Shown in pieces: positions 32,048 through 43,989 of a stretch of DNA of 64,000 bases (position 1 is its first letter; each line of letters starts with the position of its first letter). The translations under genes and the position numbers were made by a program. The stretch is from Hermatobates lingyangjiaoensis (Eukaryota; Arthropoda; Insecta; Hemiptera; Hermatobatidae), in assembly GCA_026182355.1 (NCBI GenBank), contig JAPFBL010000049.1:5353001-5417000 (forward strand). The letters run 5' to 3'. The notes beneath the pieces were generated by a model. The model was not told where the DNA came from, made no database searches, and was given only the letters and a program-made list of their open reading frames with translations.

Positions 32048-33046
32048 TCTCTATATATAAAGTTCGTGAGTTTCTTTGTTTGTTCACCAATTTTCCGTGG
32101 AGATAGAAACCTGAAATTAAATATATATTATTTATTACCTGAGTAATGTTAAATAAAAGAAAATTATCACTATATTCCTAAAATTTGAGCCAGGGTAGCA
32201 AGTGTCTTGCGTGCTCGCCGATGACAGTAGTGCAAATATAATTTATATAAATGTAACAAAAAAATTTGTTTTTTAACTTAATATTTGCGTAATATAAACA
32301 CTGAGAATAAACTAAAGGCATGGATCCAGAGTAGCCCACTGGCTTGCGTACTCGCCGATGACAGTAGCACAAATCACTGTGATAAAAATAAATATAACAA
32401 AAACATTTTTGAATTTGAATAAACAATGGTAATGAATATAAAAAATGGTAATGAAGTAGAGGCACGGATCCAGGGTAGCCAGTCTCTTATATGCTCGCCG
32501 ATGACAGTACAGAAAATGTATTATATATAAATGTAACAAAAAAAAAAAAATGAATTTAAAATTTGCGAAATATAAACACTGGTAATAAAATGAAAACATG
32601 GAGCCAGAGTAGCCCGGAGGCTTGCATGCTCGCTGATGACAGTAGCGCAAATGTATTATAAATAAATGTAACAAATATATAATAAACTACTACATTAGAG
32701 GTTAAAAATGAATAATTTTAAAAACAAATTTGAACACAAATATTCTAAGATTATATTATAAAGACACATTCCTTTCATTAATGTTATTTTATGTTAGGTA
32801 AATAAATTGAATATTTCAATTTACAAGTTTTGTTTGTTTTAAATATATTTCATTGTGCACATAACTTGAATTTATGTTTTATTTATTTATATGATAAAAT
32901 ATATATTTTTTTTACTTTTAAAAGATTTTTATTTTGCTTAATATACTTACTGTGTATATATCTTGAATCATGTTAAAAATACTATATCAAAAGCTTGGGT
33001 TATATACGAATCTGTTTCCGTGCCTTAATAAAGGAAACAACAATTT
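32048..33046 (+). mobile_element. Non-autonomous Helitron, left copy, 3' truncated
   Basis: Starts A|TCTCTATATATAAAG at 32048, same 5' end as the right copy. Contains four tandem units of about 135-145 bp with the core CTCGCCGATGACAGTA (near 32215, 32353, 32498, 32633; the last has CTGATGACAG). Its 3' hairpin is missing: the sequence switches to PLE debris at 33047. No real coding capacity. Confidence 0.65.
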
Positions 33047-33560
33047 TTCATTTCACAAGAAACAACAAAAATATTTCCATTTTCTCCTCTTTTTAACCGA
33101 AATGAAATTAAAATGGAAAGACTGTAACAAAGTTTATTTTGGAGACACCAGTCGTTTTGTGAATGAAAAATCTTACCAGTAAACATATTCTATAAGAAGA
33201 AAGAAAATTAATGCCACCACATTAGCAGCACATAGTCTTTGCATTTTAATTTCATTTCGGTTAAAAAGAGGAGAAAATGGAAATATTTTAACTGATTGGT
33301 AAAAAAACCTACTTGTGCTGGAAGAATACTAAATTATTATTCTTAGTTAGTTTTCTCACTAAACTATTGTCAAAATTTCTATTGTAATTTCTTATTTGTA
33401 ACTAATTGAGCTTTTTATATATGTTTGATATTTGAATGATGCAATTATTTCTTATATTTCCTCTGTTTTGTAGTCCTTAAGGGTTTTTTAAAAAAAACCG
33501 AAACACTGGCAATGAGAGTTTAATTTGAACCTGAAGAACTCACCCAGTCCTGGTGAGTCG
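33047..33560 (+). pseudogene. PLE2-family relic: GIY-YIG, RT C-terminus and 3' end
   Basis: KDCNKVYFGDTSRFVNEK (33117-33170) matches the PLE2 nuclease. GENGNILTDW near 33270 matches the RT C-terminus and so lies after the nuclease, as in tandem PLE units. At 33480-33515 GGGTTTTTT/AAAACC, CGAAACACTGGCAATGAGAG matches the PLE2 hammerhead-like terminus. Broken by stops and by a 48-bp inverted insertion. Confidence 0.72.
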
Positions 33561-33570
33561 ATACTTTTAT

Positions 33571-33605
<35 letters not shown>

Positions 33606-33609
<4 letters not shown>

Positions 33610-33866
33610 GTGATGCATTCTACGTTGGTATGGCCTCTACTAAGCTCAACTTACGTATGAATGGTCATAGGGCTTCCGTTGGGCAACGTAAGACATACCC
33701 ATTGCAATCTACACTAATTCCTATGAACTTGACTTTAATCACTGCTTCCCGTGCCCAAGTTCTTAATCAGATCCCTGAACCTTTCTCCCGGGTAACTTTA
33801 AGAGCTTCAGAGGAGGAACTTATTTGTCTACTTGCTGCTCGCTCTCCTCCTGGCCTCAGTCTGTAA
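33606..33866 (+). pseudogene. GIY-YIG fragment of a different PLE family
   Basis: Begins directly after (TA)n. CDAFYVGMASTKLNLRMNGHR and ending SEEELICLLAARSPPGL. Same family as 39520-39784 (GLVSTKLSLRMNNHR ... SEEALISLLGGRSAPGL). Only the C-terminal half of the nuclease remains. Pyrimidine-rich 3' tail to about 34090. Confidence 0.7.
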
Positions 33867-34373
33867 CGTTAATTTTTTTTCTTATTTTGTTTTATTTTTA
33901 TTTACTTTATTTATTTATGTATTTTTTACCTATATGTTATTTCTAGTTTACGTATACGTTATTTTTTATTTATTTTTTCTCTTATTATTATTATTTTTAT
34001 TTTAGTATTTTTAATTTTGTATTTTTTTTATTACTCGTTGCTTTAGTTTTCTTCTTTTTTGCTTCTATATTTTCAGTTTGCATTTTTTGTTAGTTCTCTC
34101 TCTCTTTAGCTAGTTACTCCTACGCAAGACACCGAGCAGAGTGCACCCGTGTTTCAGGTGGACGCAACATCATAAACGCTAGGCTGAATTTCTTGTTTTA
34201 ACTTGTCATTGGTGTTGGAATGCTATGTTCATTATCGTATTGTGTTGTATAATTCTTCTCTGAGTGTTGTTTTTTACTGGAAAATATGTTTTCCTATTGA
34301 AGTGTTGTTTGTTAGTATAAGATGTTAATGATTTTGGTGTTAGCGTTCTTGGTTTCTTATTTTTATATTCATA

Positions 34374-35535
34374 CTAGAATACCCGTGACTCTTAGTGTCA
34401 TTCAAAGATTTTAACAATATTTATTGAAATTAATTCATTGAATATGATTAGCAGGGATAATTTTAATTGTTGTTTCTTTTATTAAGGCTCGGAAACAGAT
34501 TCGTATATAACCCAAGCTTTTGATATAGTATTCTTAACATGATTCAAGATATATACACAGTAAGTATATTAAGCAAAATAAAAATCTTTTAAAAGTAAAA
34601 AAAATATATATTTTATCATATAAATAAATAAAACATAAATTCAAGTTATGTGCACAATGAAATATATTTAAAACAAACAAAACTTGTAAATTGAAATATT
34701 CAATTTATTTACCTAACATAAAATAACATTAATGAAAGGAATGTGTCTTTATAATATAATCTTAGAATATTTGTGTTCAAATTTGTTTTTAAAATTATTC
34801 ATTTTTAACCTCTAATGTAGTAGTTTATTATATATTTGTTACATTTATTTATAATACATTTGCGCTACTGTCATCAGCGAGCATGCAAGCCTCCAGGCTA
34901 CTCTGGCTCCATGTTTTCATTTTATTACCAGTGTTTATATTTCGCAAATTTTAAATTCATTTTTTTTTGTTACATTTATATATAATACATTTTCTGTACT
35001 GTCATCGGCGAGCATATAAGAGACTGGCTACCCTGGATCCGTGCCTCTACTTCATTACCATTTTTTATATTCATTACCATTGTTTTTTTGTTATAGTTAT
35101 TTTTATCACAGTGATTTGTGCTACTGTCATCGGCGAGTACGCAAGCCAGTGGGCTACCCTGGATCCATGCCTTTAGTTTATTCTCAGTGTTTATATTACG
35201 CAAATATTAAGTTAAAAAACAAATTTTTTTGTTACATTTATATAAATTATATTTGCACTACTGTCATCGGCGAGCACGCAAGACACTTGCTACCCTGGCT
35301 CCAATTTTAGGAATATAGTGATAATTTTCTTTTATTTAACATTACTCAGGTAATAAATAATATATATTTAATTTCAGGTTTCTATCTCCACGGAAAATTG
35401 GTGAACAAACAAACAAACAAACAAACAAACAAACAAACAAACAAACAAACAAACAAACAAACAAACAACAAACAAACAAACAAACAAACAAACAAACAAA
35501 CAAACAAACAAACTCACGAACTTTATAAATAGAGA
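34374..35535 (-). mobile_element. Non-autonomous Helitron, right copy, complete
   Basis: On the minus strand: 5' A|TCTCTATTTATAAAG at 35535; 3' CTAG at 34377-34374 followed by T, with a short TGAC/GTCA hairpin at 34385-34400. 1,162 bp. Internal tandem units with the core TACTGTCATCGGCGAG (plus strand) near 34869, 34996, 35122 and 35263. The terminal hairpin is weak (4-5 bp), so the 3' end is less sure than the 5' end. Confidence 0.62.
35402..35515. repeat. (AAAC)n microsatellite
   Basis: About 28 AAAC units with one interruption, expanded inside the right Helitron copy. The left copy has only GTTTCTTTGTTTGTT. Confidence 0.95.
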
Positions 35536-35640
35536 TTAGAGTACTGACGAGAACTGGAAGTCAATTATTAGCATGTGTAATGCTAAACTTAAATAAATAG
35601 AGTTTTTAATGCGCATCAGGCGACGAATAGGTTTCCTTAT

Positions 35641-36140
35641 TGAGTGGGCTTATTGACAAGGTGTTTCCCAGAGTTCTATCTATTTGAACTTGGCTTTGTG
35701 AACAAGTAATTCCCAACCCCTGCTGAACAGAGAGAAAAATCAACAAAGTTGTTCTTACGCTATATCGAGCCGAAGAGAGAACTTAAAAGTCAGTAAACAG
35801 TGTGATTAGTGATGAGGAAGCAGTTCATTATCCAACTGAATTTTTTGTCTCCGTGACTTCTCCTGGACTGCCTGCTCATGAATAAACACTTATACTAGGG
35901 GCACCAATCATGCTGCGATTTAGTAGCAGTAACAAATTTCATCTTACGAAACTTGAGTGCACAAAAAATGTGAAACGGGACAAGTCTGTTTCGCAATGAT
36001 GGTAACTAAGTCGCAAGGGGAAACTCTATCTACCGCAGAAATCGAAGTGAGTGAGACCAAGTTTTCTCACATGGTTAACAACAGTTTGCTCAGGAATCAG
36101 AGGTTCCAACTCTTTGTTCTTCAAACTGTTATTATATAAG
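35641..36140 (+). pseudogene. Helitron fragment with Pif1 helicase end
   Basis: Matches the 3' half of the Helitron at 28310 (GCTTATTGACAAGGTGTTTCCC; CACCAATCATGCTGCGATTTAG). The frame VCFAMMVTKSQGETLS (35985-36030) retains the helicase motif with KSQG intact, unlike the copy at 29.4 kb. No 3' hairpin; truncated at about 36140. Confidence 0.72.
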
Positions 36141-36734
36141 CTGTTACTTGTGCAGTTATTGATTTTTGAGACGCTAACTGGAAGTAACATTAAGTACATT
36201 AATTTTAGCTATAGGCTATACATTAAATATTCATTTTGGTAGTCACTTGAACCTTTCTGATTAAAAAACTTTTGTATTAATCTTTCACTAATTAGAACAA
36301 AACGTGGAAGAAGCAACGGCTCTTCATTTAACTCAGGGGCCATGTCCAAATACTTTTTTTTTCAAAGGAATAACCATGTTATACAACACAAGTTACAAAA
36401 TATAATATTAACAAAATACAAGATAAACAAATTAATCATTAATATAGTAAAATAATTATTTCTTTTTCAAATTTGTTATATAGAGTTAACAAATTAAAGA
36501 GTAGTAACGATTCAAATAGTTCTTTTAATGTTTTAAATTTGTTAAGTTACAATCAAATTTCGTTACTATTAGATATTTAGTTTATTTTTTTGCAAATTAT
36601 TAGCTTAAGGGCTTGCAATTAATAAATTGTAAAATGGATTTTATTTGAGCACGAGCTGGCAGTGCTTATACAAGATATGCAAGATGCATATCAAACATTA
36701 AGCAAGAAGTTCTTTGACTGCTTCTGAGTTCACT
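36141..36734. other. AT-rich DNA, no gene
   Basis: Nothing recognised. Confidence 0.5.
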
Positions 36735-37206
36735 ATTAATAACAATCTACTGTTTCGAGAGTAACCTAGAGTCATCCCAGCCACGCTCAATATGTGGTCT
36801 TGTAAAAACTGCACACGCACATACGGGTAACGAAAATGAAATAACTCACTCGGCGTTAGGTCTATTGACTATCTATCGATATTACAAAAATGGTTCGAGC
36901 ATGCTCAGGTTGTATGTCAAGACATTCCTCACAAAGCTTCTATTCATCCTTCTTGGGAGGTACCAGAAAGTAAATGGGTGCAGATATACATAGATTAAGT
37001 TGATCAGTTCAAAAATTACTTTTCTTGGTAGTAGTGGATACCAAATCAAAGTGCGCCAAGAGAGAGGTTTACTCATCTGCACCTACTTCGACATCAACCA
37101 TCGAGCTCGTGCAGAACGTTTTCACACGGAATGAACTTCCAGAGGCAATTGTGTCCGACAATTCAACCATTTTCATCAACGATGATTTCAAAGATTTCTC
37201 CATATG
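36735..37206 (+). pseudogene. Gypsy integrase relic
   Basis: Frameshifted plus-strand frames give a zinc-finger end (QKWFEHAQVVCQ), PHKASIHPSWEVPESKWVQI, NYFFLVVVDTKSKCAKREVY, then TSTIELVQNVFTRNELPEA and IVSDNSTIF (integrase core with first and second Asp; the third catalytic position falls beyond the truncation). It matches Ty3/Gypsy integrases of the K02A2.6-like type. Ends abruptly at 37206. Confidence 0.75.
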
Positions 37207-37399
37207 ATAGGTTAGCAATATACTAAGTTCTTTTAGGACCAGTACTTTTAATGTTATATTTATATTTGGCTTAACGCCACTTTTGCTGTATAATTGAATA
37301 TCTGGGGGTCATTCGGGTTGTCAAGTGAACTTGGATTTAAAATAAGCTTGTATTTCTTGTAGTATTTCTTCATCCTCAGGTTGAATAATGACTATACCT

Positions 37400-38600
37400 T
37401 GTAAAAAAATTGTAGTCCTTATGTTTTTATTTACAATATGTATTAATCTTGGGTCTGAAATTAATGCCAGTTATTGATTAATCTTTGAGATGTATTGTAG
37501 GCTGCTTTCCTTTAATAACCAGCATCTATAGGGTTAATCGCGTGCTGTGTATCTCTTGCATATACTTTTTTGGTGATCCAGCTATTAAATGCATAACGAG
37601 CCTTCTTGATATGCTGGTGGTAGTTTTTGTGCCAGAGGTTTTGGGTTTCCAGCCCGTATTGTACACGTTTACTCGTACACTAAATTTGTGTCTTTAATAG
37701 ACGAAGTACTGACTTTGTTACTACTTTCAACAAGAAGTGGGCTTTTATAAAAGTTAATCGGCGTTTCTTTTTCATTTATGTTTTTACACTTCACATGGTT
37801 CCTTACTGTCTTTTAAAACCCATTCGTGAAGCTTGTGCTGCTACAAATTTGATTTCTAAAATAAACCTTTTGTACTCTTACTTTTCTATCTTCATTAACT
37901 AGTTTTCTTTTCTTAAATAAAGGTGTTCTTTCAAAATTCGATCAAAATTTTCATTCAAGTAACCATTATTCACTAATACTTGTTTTGTTCTATTAATATT
38001 TGAATATTTTCCACTTTTAATACGATCTTGTATGTGGACTGTAGGTTTATATATTTAACTGTAGTTAGGTAGGTCATACTTTTTGTTCATAATGTTGTTT
38101 TCAACCTGACATGTAATAGGTCAGGTGGTATGTATAAAGTTGGTGGTAAAAGGGTTTCAATTGTTGAAGCTTGTTGAATTTATTCTACTGTGTTATTATT
38201 TTTTTTATAGTGTTTCATGTGTAAGTGGTATCATTGTTAGTTTAAATTATAGATTTATATGTAGGATATTGTTGTTTTCTATTCTTGTTTTTTAACTGGA
38301 ACATTGGTGAATAATGATTCTACATCTAAAGATTCTGTTGTGTCTTCTGGTTTGGTTTCCTTGATTATATCGAAGAATTCATCGGTAGGACGAAGCATGT
38401 ATTTTGCTGTTCTATACGGTGATACTCTATTAATTTCTTTTGCTAACTGGTAGGTGGGACTGGTTACTTGAGAAATGGTGGACCGAAGTGGTTTTCAGGC
38501 TTGTAAATTTTAATGTTCTATGCAATTTAACTATTATGGATTAAAGGATTTTTTCGAACTTTTTTTTATTAACACATGATATAATTTTGTTGACTTGAGT
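37400..38600 (-). pseudogene. PLE reverse-transcriptase relic
   Basis: Minus strand near 38465-38290: SPTYQLAKEINRV, PYRTAKYMLRPTDEFFDIIK and SLDVESLFTNVPV, i.e. conserved RT blocks of the PLE1 type. Downstream (37400-38280) is stop-rich, with a possible VYExTCTIRAG linker near 37670. Related to but distinct from PLE1. Confidence 0.72.
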
Positions 38601-39204
38601 TTTCAATTTACTAACAAGGTTGCGGGAGATTTTGAATTATTTATCGTCTCCAGTATTCCTCAAAGTTTCTTCTTGTATTCTGATCTGTCTAAAACAAGTA
38701 GGTTGTTAGATATATCTGCTGGCCATATAATTATTACAAGTTACAAGGCAGCTTCTCTGAGTTATTTTGTCGTGCTTTGGCTAGGTTAAGAGGCTAGGTC
38801 CTCTTTGTTTTGTTGCTTCGGGTCAAGTTGATCCTGCCGTGCCAGCTTCACAGTGATGATGTCCTGTTTAAGAATTGAGTTGTATATCATTTCTAATTCA
38901 ACTTTTTTATTTTAGGGTCATAGATTGGTTTTTAATAACATTTTAAAACAAGTGACTATAATTCCTCTTGCTTTGAAGTTAATTGATAATTTCCCAGGTT
39001 AATATAATTCTTATTATTTTCAGAAATACAAATGATACCTTTATGGAGTTTATTCAACTTTTTCTTGATCCCAGTAGAGAAAATTAAAAACTGGGTAAAA
39101 AACTATCACTGCAATTTCCTTCGCAAGAGTGCAGACGGTTAAATAAATACAAATTGATAAACTAGAAATATTAGGCTTTAACTAGAAGTAGCAACTAAAT
39201 ATTA

Positions 39205-39242
39205 AAGCCGTTTCGATCATATCCTGCCCTGTTTCAGGGCAA
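39205..39242 (-). ncRNA. PLE hammerhead-like terminus, minus strand
   Basis: Minus strand CCTGAAAC (39239-39232), hairpin region, then GATCGAAACGGC. It lies about 600 bp upstream (minus-strand sense) of the RT relic at 38.6 kb, the place expected for its upstream pseudo-LTR. Confidence 0.42.
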
Positions 39243-39519
39243 GCAGGGCCTTCGCAGGTAGTCACTAAAACCGTGAGGCCACTCATAGGATTAACAGTTC
39301 ATTAGTAACTTATGTGAAACAACCCTCTCTGTCTTCACTTTGCTTATATAGACGAAAAATTCTCTCAAAAAGTTATTCTTGCCCTAAAGATGAATGGTGA
39401 TCAATTGAAACATAACGACTGTAGGAAATATGCTATACTGCGTAGAAGAAGTGTTATTTAGGAAAATTGAGAAGCTTGTTAAGAAAACAGATAGAAGTTA
39501 TGTTTGGTGTTATTTTCAC

Positions 39520-40095
39520 TAATATATATATATATATGGGTTTGGTTTCCACCAAGCTAAGCCTGCGTATGAATAATCACAGGTCATCCGTTGGCAAACG
39601 CAATGACCTTCCCGTTGCTACTCATGCCAGTTCTCACGGACTCAGTTTTAATGACTGTTTCCGTGTACAGGTCCTGAGGCAGATTGATCAGACTAATTCG
39701 AAAGTTACTCTGACAGCTTCAGAAGAAGCACTTATTAGTCTTCTGGGCGGTAGATCGGCTCCTGGGCTTAACCTCAATCGTTGATTTTTATTTATTTATT
39801 TTTTTATTTTTTTTAAAGTTGTAATCAGCTTTTAATTTTATTTTAGTTAAATGTTTTCATTTTTTAATTTTTATTTGGCTTTTTTCTCTTTATCTTCCTT
39901 GTGTACCTTTCCTCCGAAAGTTGGCTACACTGTTTGAGTGCTTCAGTTCGAACGCCAAGTCAGTCGTTATCAGCCTTTGGAGCGATTCACTTCTTTTCCT
40001 GAAGACGAGGACATCGAAATATAGTAGTGAGTTCAGTGGTTTCCTTTCTATGTGTTCTTTTTAAATTCTAGTTTATATATATATATATATATATA
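39520..40095 (+). pseudogene. PLE GIY-YIG fragment with 3' end and hammerhead-like motif
   Basis: After (TA)n, GLVSTKLSLRMNNHRSSVGK to SEEALISLLGGRSAPGLNLNR, stop near 39784, T-rich 3' UTR, then CTGAAGA (39999-40005), GAGGACATC, GAAAT, and a shared end GTAGTGAGTTCAGTGGTTTC running into (TA)n at 40076. The same 3' end alone is found at 48420-48540. The N-terminal GIY part is missing. Confidence 0.7.
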
Positions 40096-40096
40096 T

Positions 40097-41036
40097 CATA
40101 AGTATTTATAAGTATTCTACAATTATTACACCAGCGCAATAAAAGTAAAGAAGAATAGAATTTTCCTTTCCAATAACACACTCAAACAAGAGCATTAGGC
40201 TAATTTTTTTTCTTTCACATCATCTTTGCTCTAGCAGTTTCAAATAGTTCCTACTTTTTAAAAATTAAATTAATTCATTAAAACATTTCAAGTTTTTTAA
40301 AAATATCTAAAGCTTAATCCGCAGTTTCAATATCTGCTTGTATCGAGCTTGACTAAAAAAAAATATATGTTAACGTAACAAATCTAATTTGTTAGATTTG
40401 TACTTGTAGTACTACAGGTAAGGGCTATTCTAGTTGGGTTTCCCGTTCTTAGGGTTATATCCTCTTCCAATAAAACGAAATTATTGAAAATATTTTTGTA
40501 ACATACTAATGTTCTTTATTATTTTTGATGTTGAAAACCTAAAATGGGTTTATTTACACGTTAATATTACTTTTATTGGTAAGTAATTATCTGTTATAAA
40601 CGTTTTTACATCTTTCGTATTAATCTTTGGAATTTAATTCCTTTTTCAAGTAAATTGGTTTCCATTGTTGTGAAATTTATATTAGTTTTATTTGTTAGTC
40701 GTAACGTCTAAATTAACTTCAATTCATCTACTAATTTTTAGGAGTTCCTACCAATTAACTTCAGTGGTTAATTTCACCATAAAATAGTAAACGAATGAAA
40801 CATTATCAGATCTTAACAACGGAAAAAACATGGTCCGTTGACCATGTTTTCATTTTATGTCAGTGATACCAGCATTACTGACAGGTAAATAACGATATTT
40901 ACAGTCAGGTAACTGTATTTATAACGATAGACAGGTAAATTGTCTATTAGAGAACCTAATATTTTTGAATTTTTCATAACAATATTAGTTTTTGGCAGAT
41001 TTCATATAAGAAAAGAAAATATGACATTTTTAATAT
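40097..41036. other. AT-rich DNA, no gene
   Basis: Nothing recognised. A short hairpin CATGGTCCGTTGACCATG lies at 40829-40846. Confidence 0.5.
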
Positions 41037-41507
41037 AAACTTTTTCTTCTTCTTGGAGTTTGGTCAGGGTTAATATACGGAATCACCTTTTCGCCAACGT
41101 TTCGTCTTTATTTTAAGACATCTTCAGGGCTAAAAACTAACGAAAAACAATGGACATTTGTAATATCTAATTTACAATAATCATAACAAATTCTAAAAAC
41201 TTACTTACTCAAGGCTAGCTTCTAATTCCGAACCAAGAAAACAATTATCTGTCATTGGATATGCTGCCTCCCAGCGACATTTATTGAAAACACTGTTATT
41301 TATATTACAAATAACAGAATTAGAAGCTAGCCTTGGGTAAGTAAGTTTTTAGAATTTGTTATGATGATTGTAAAGTAGATATGACAAATGTCCATTGTTT
41401 TTTGTTAGTTTATAGCCCTGGGGATGTCTTAAAATAAAGACGAAACGTTGGCGAAAAGGTGATTCCGTATGTTAACCCTGACCAAACTCCAAGAAGAAGA
41501 AAAAGTT
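41037..41507. mobile_element. Palindromic PLE-derived unit P3
   Basis: Left arm 41037-41228, right arm 41317-41507, loop 41229-41316. Left arm, minus strand: CTGAAGA, T, GTCTT/AAGAC hairpin, GAAACGTT, GGCG. The right arm has the same with core CTGGGGA. The arms are nearly perfect apart from point changes, implying recent formation or gene conversion. Confidence 0.8.
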
Positions 41508-41529
41508 TTTATTAGTGAATTGTGGTCAA

Positions 41530-42200
41530 GAAAACAATACCTTATTTTTAATATATACAGTGCTCATTTTTTAAAGAAATTTAATCAAAGAAGCACACAG
41601 CTCATCACCTTCCAAGGATTTATTTTTTGGTTAAATTTCATTATTATCCGTCTAATGGTGTGAACATCATCCTGTTCACAATTATTTATAGCTGCGATCA
41701 TAACACAAAATTTTAGCTTTTTTATGCTAAAGTGACTTTTACTGTTATAAAAAAAAATCTAATCTTTCTCAAGTATTGGCAACCAAAGTAGAATATAATT
41801 TGAAAAATTAGAACTCTCTAGAAATTTAAGTTCTGGATTAAAAAGATGGTATCTAAAGACAAATAGATGATGGACAATAAATTTTATTTTTCGTTCTGTC
41901 ATATTGTCCAAAACTATACAGCTCTTTTATACATTGTAAGGGTTTTTTTCTGGAGTTCAATATGAAATTGCTCTATCAAACGGTGTAACATGTAGTCTAT
42001 TGATGAACTTTGTGCACATACCTCATACCCACCCACCAGCTGGCATATACAAAAAGACCTGAGTACATGTAATCCATCAGCATGTTGAATCAATTTGTTT
42101 TATGATTACCATATATTACTCATAGTAGCATACAAATCTGTAGTAGGTTAAACCAACTTTACTATAAGTAAACATCTTACCAAACTCGTCGACTATTTAT
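41530..42200. repeat. Diverged family R copy
   Basis: Shares CTATCAAACGGTGTAACATGTAG, AACTTTGTGCACATAC, CCCACCCACC, AGACCTGAGTACATGTAAT and a terminal TTTACTATAAGTAAAC (about 42159-42175) with the copies at 48 and 59 kb. Confidence 0.5.
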
Positions 42201-42704
42201 GTCTGTCTGTGTAGTTAGGTGAGCGAGTACCCAAGTGTTTGTGAACTCGCTGCAGGTCGAGCTCTTTAATGGGTCAAATTCATATTTTACCAAAAATAGT
42301 CCCTGATAAGAATATTACTCTAAAAATGAAACTATTAGAACTTATATTAGTAACATGAGAAGTGTGCTAAATAAACATGCCCATAAGGGACAACACTCAT
42401 ATCAGAAGAGCAAATCAACAGAGTCATTTCAACAAACTTTAGTTAACAAAATAGAATGTATGAGCAGTACCTACATCGATTCTGTAAAAAAGATTTGTTG
42501 CAGTGTGATGGTGGCTTTCTTCGAAAAGTTATGGAACTGTATTACGTTGTTATAGACAGCCAGTTGACACCAATACGTAGTAACACAGGGAGAATCATCA
42601 GGGAAATCCCCACCTATTTATTTACATATTATTGTGCAATAATAGTTGACATGACTTTTAAGGTTATAAATCTAACCTTCCAAAAATTATTTCAATGATC
42701 TCAA

Positions 42705-42860
42705 ATCACTCAATATTTCGGCGTATATTTACGTCATATTCAGGAATAAAACATATTTGTACAATAAAAACTACTATTTCACAATTTACAACTTAGTGCT
42801 GATAGTACAAATACGTTCTAGTTCTGAAGATGACGTAGATATACGCTGAAACGTTGACAT
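42705..42860. mobile_element. Palindromic PLE-derived unit P4 (short)
   Basis: Right arm: CTGAAGA (42823), TGACGT, hairpin, CGCTGAAACGTTGAC. The left arm is its reverse complement with a few changes (TATTTCGGCGTATATTTACG). Arms are about 40 bp, i.e. little more than the ribozyme-like segment. Confidence 0.6.
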
Positions 42861-42993
42861 AAAGGAGTTTATTCAAACTTGACCAATATCCACAACATTC
42901 AAATTCAACGATTATATGAACATGAAGGCCAATTTTTTGAAGAAAGGTACCATCACAACTATAACAAATCATTTTTTTCATTATACGAGTATA

Positions 42994-43566
42994 CAGGGTG
43001 TCCATAAAGTCCATGTGCAGTTTAAAAAAATTATAACTTTATTCGTATTTACGATAGAAATAATCTGTAAAAAAGATTAGAAGGAAGTAAACCTACATTT
43101 TTTAAGGTTTTATTTTTTAATAATTTTTATTTTCCATAGTCCTCCATTATTAGCAATATAGAGGGTAATACACTTTTGCAGTTTACGGAAAACATGCGCC
43201 AACTGATTTACAATAATCTGTAAAATCTTATTAGTTATTTTAGCTTTCAAATGGACAAGATTTAGATGCATACACAGTTGTTTTCACATACCCCCCATAA
43301 GAAAAATCTAATGGAGTCAAGTCTGGCAAATGTGAAGATGAATGAAATGGTTCACCTCTTCCGATTCATCTGTTAGGAAGTTCGTGATTTATCTGTATGG
43401 AAGAGGTTACCACATGATGGAGGTTAATTGGATAAAATTTCAATAAAACTTTAAAAAATATAGATTTACTTCTTTCTAATCCTTTTTACGTATTCCCTTA
43501 CTTCTATCCCAGCTACAAATAAGGGTATATTTTTTTAAAACGCACACGGACTTTATGGACACCCTG
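42994..43566 (-). mobile_element. IS630-Tc1-mariner element, deleted, with transposase remnant
   Basis: Inverted ends CAGGGTGTCCATAAAGTCC and GGACTTTATGGACACCCTG flanked by TA (42992-42993, 43567-43568). 573 bp. The minus strand near 43395-43280 reads ELPNR*IGRG, SSHLPDLTPLDFSYGGYVK, matching the catalytic-end motif of these transposases (PDLTPLDFFLWGxxK, with the Asp of the DDE/D triad). Most of the transposase is deleted and stops are present. Confidence 0.85.
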
Positions 43567-43679
43567 TATATATCATCATTATATATATAACAAGATTTCA
43601 CAAATCACCCGTGCTATAAAAATCGGCTTCCAAGCCACATTTAAAAATTTTCACTTCTTATTGTGGTTTAGGGCTATGA

Positions 43680-43890
43680 TATATATGTATTTGCATATAA
43701 ATATAATTCAAATTTATATTGACAGTCTGATAGAATAGTACTTGCTGATTGATATTTGATGATAATTTTCGTTTCTTTGAGTTATAGGACTATGAGACAG
43801 GTTTTAAATAAAAACTGAAACATGGGTATTTGAGAGTTTGATTTGAACGCAGATAGCTGACCCAGTCTCGATTTATTTTATCACTATATA
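43680..43890 (+). mobile_element. PLE2-related 3' terminus
   Basis: GGACTATGAGACAGGTTTT, AAATAAAAACTGAAACATGGG, GAGAGTTTGATTTGAACGC and GACCCAGTCTCGATTTATTT match the ends at 3770-3880 and 33480-33560. The CTATGA core is retained. Ends at a short (TA)n. Confidence 0.6.
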
Positions 43891-43989
43891 TATATAGACT
43901 ATTCACTTTAAAGTGTTATTTTCTTTCATTACTTTTAACAGAATGAACAGTGTTCTTTGGAAGTAGTGTGGAGCTAATTTTGTAATAGA

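Larger units (their letters stand above)
31948..35634. repeat. 3.7-kb inverted repeat with arms of about 1.1 kb
   Basis: Left arm 31948-33046 is a close reverse complement of right arm 34465-35634. The main length difference is an (AAAC)n expansion in the right arm. Spacer 33047-34464. Arms include about 100 bp outside the Helitron 5' end, so the duplication is not simply two independent insertions. Confidence 0.85.

Noticed and set aside
32178..32674. Two overlapping minus-strand ORFs of 95 and 120 codons, and mirror ORFs near 35.0-35.3 kb
   Set aside because: They arise from the ~140-bp tandem units of the non-autonomous Helitron; period and composition explain them.
35402..35515. CRISPR-like regular repeat
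   Set aside because: Simple (AAAC)n microsatellite in a eukaryotic genome.
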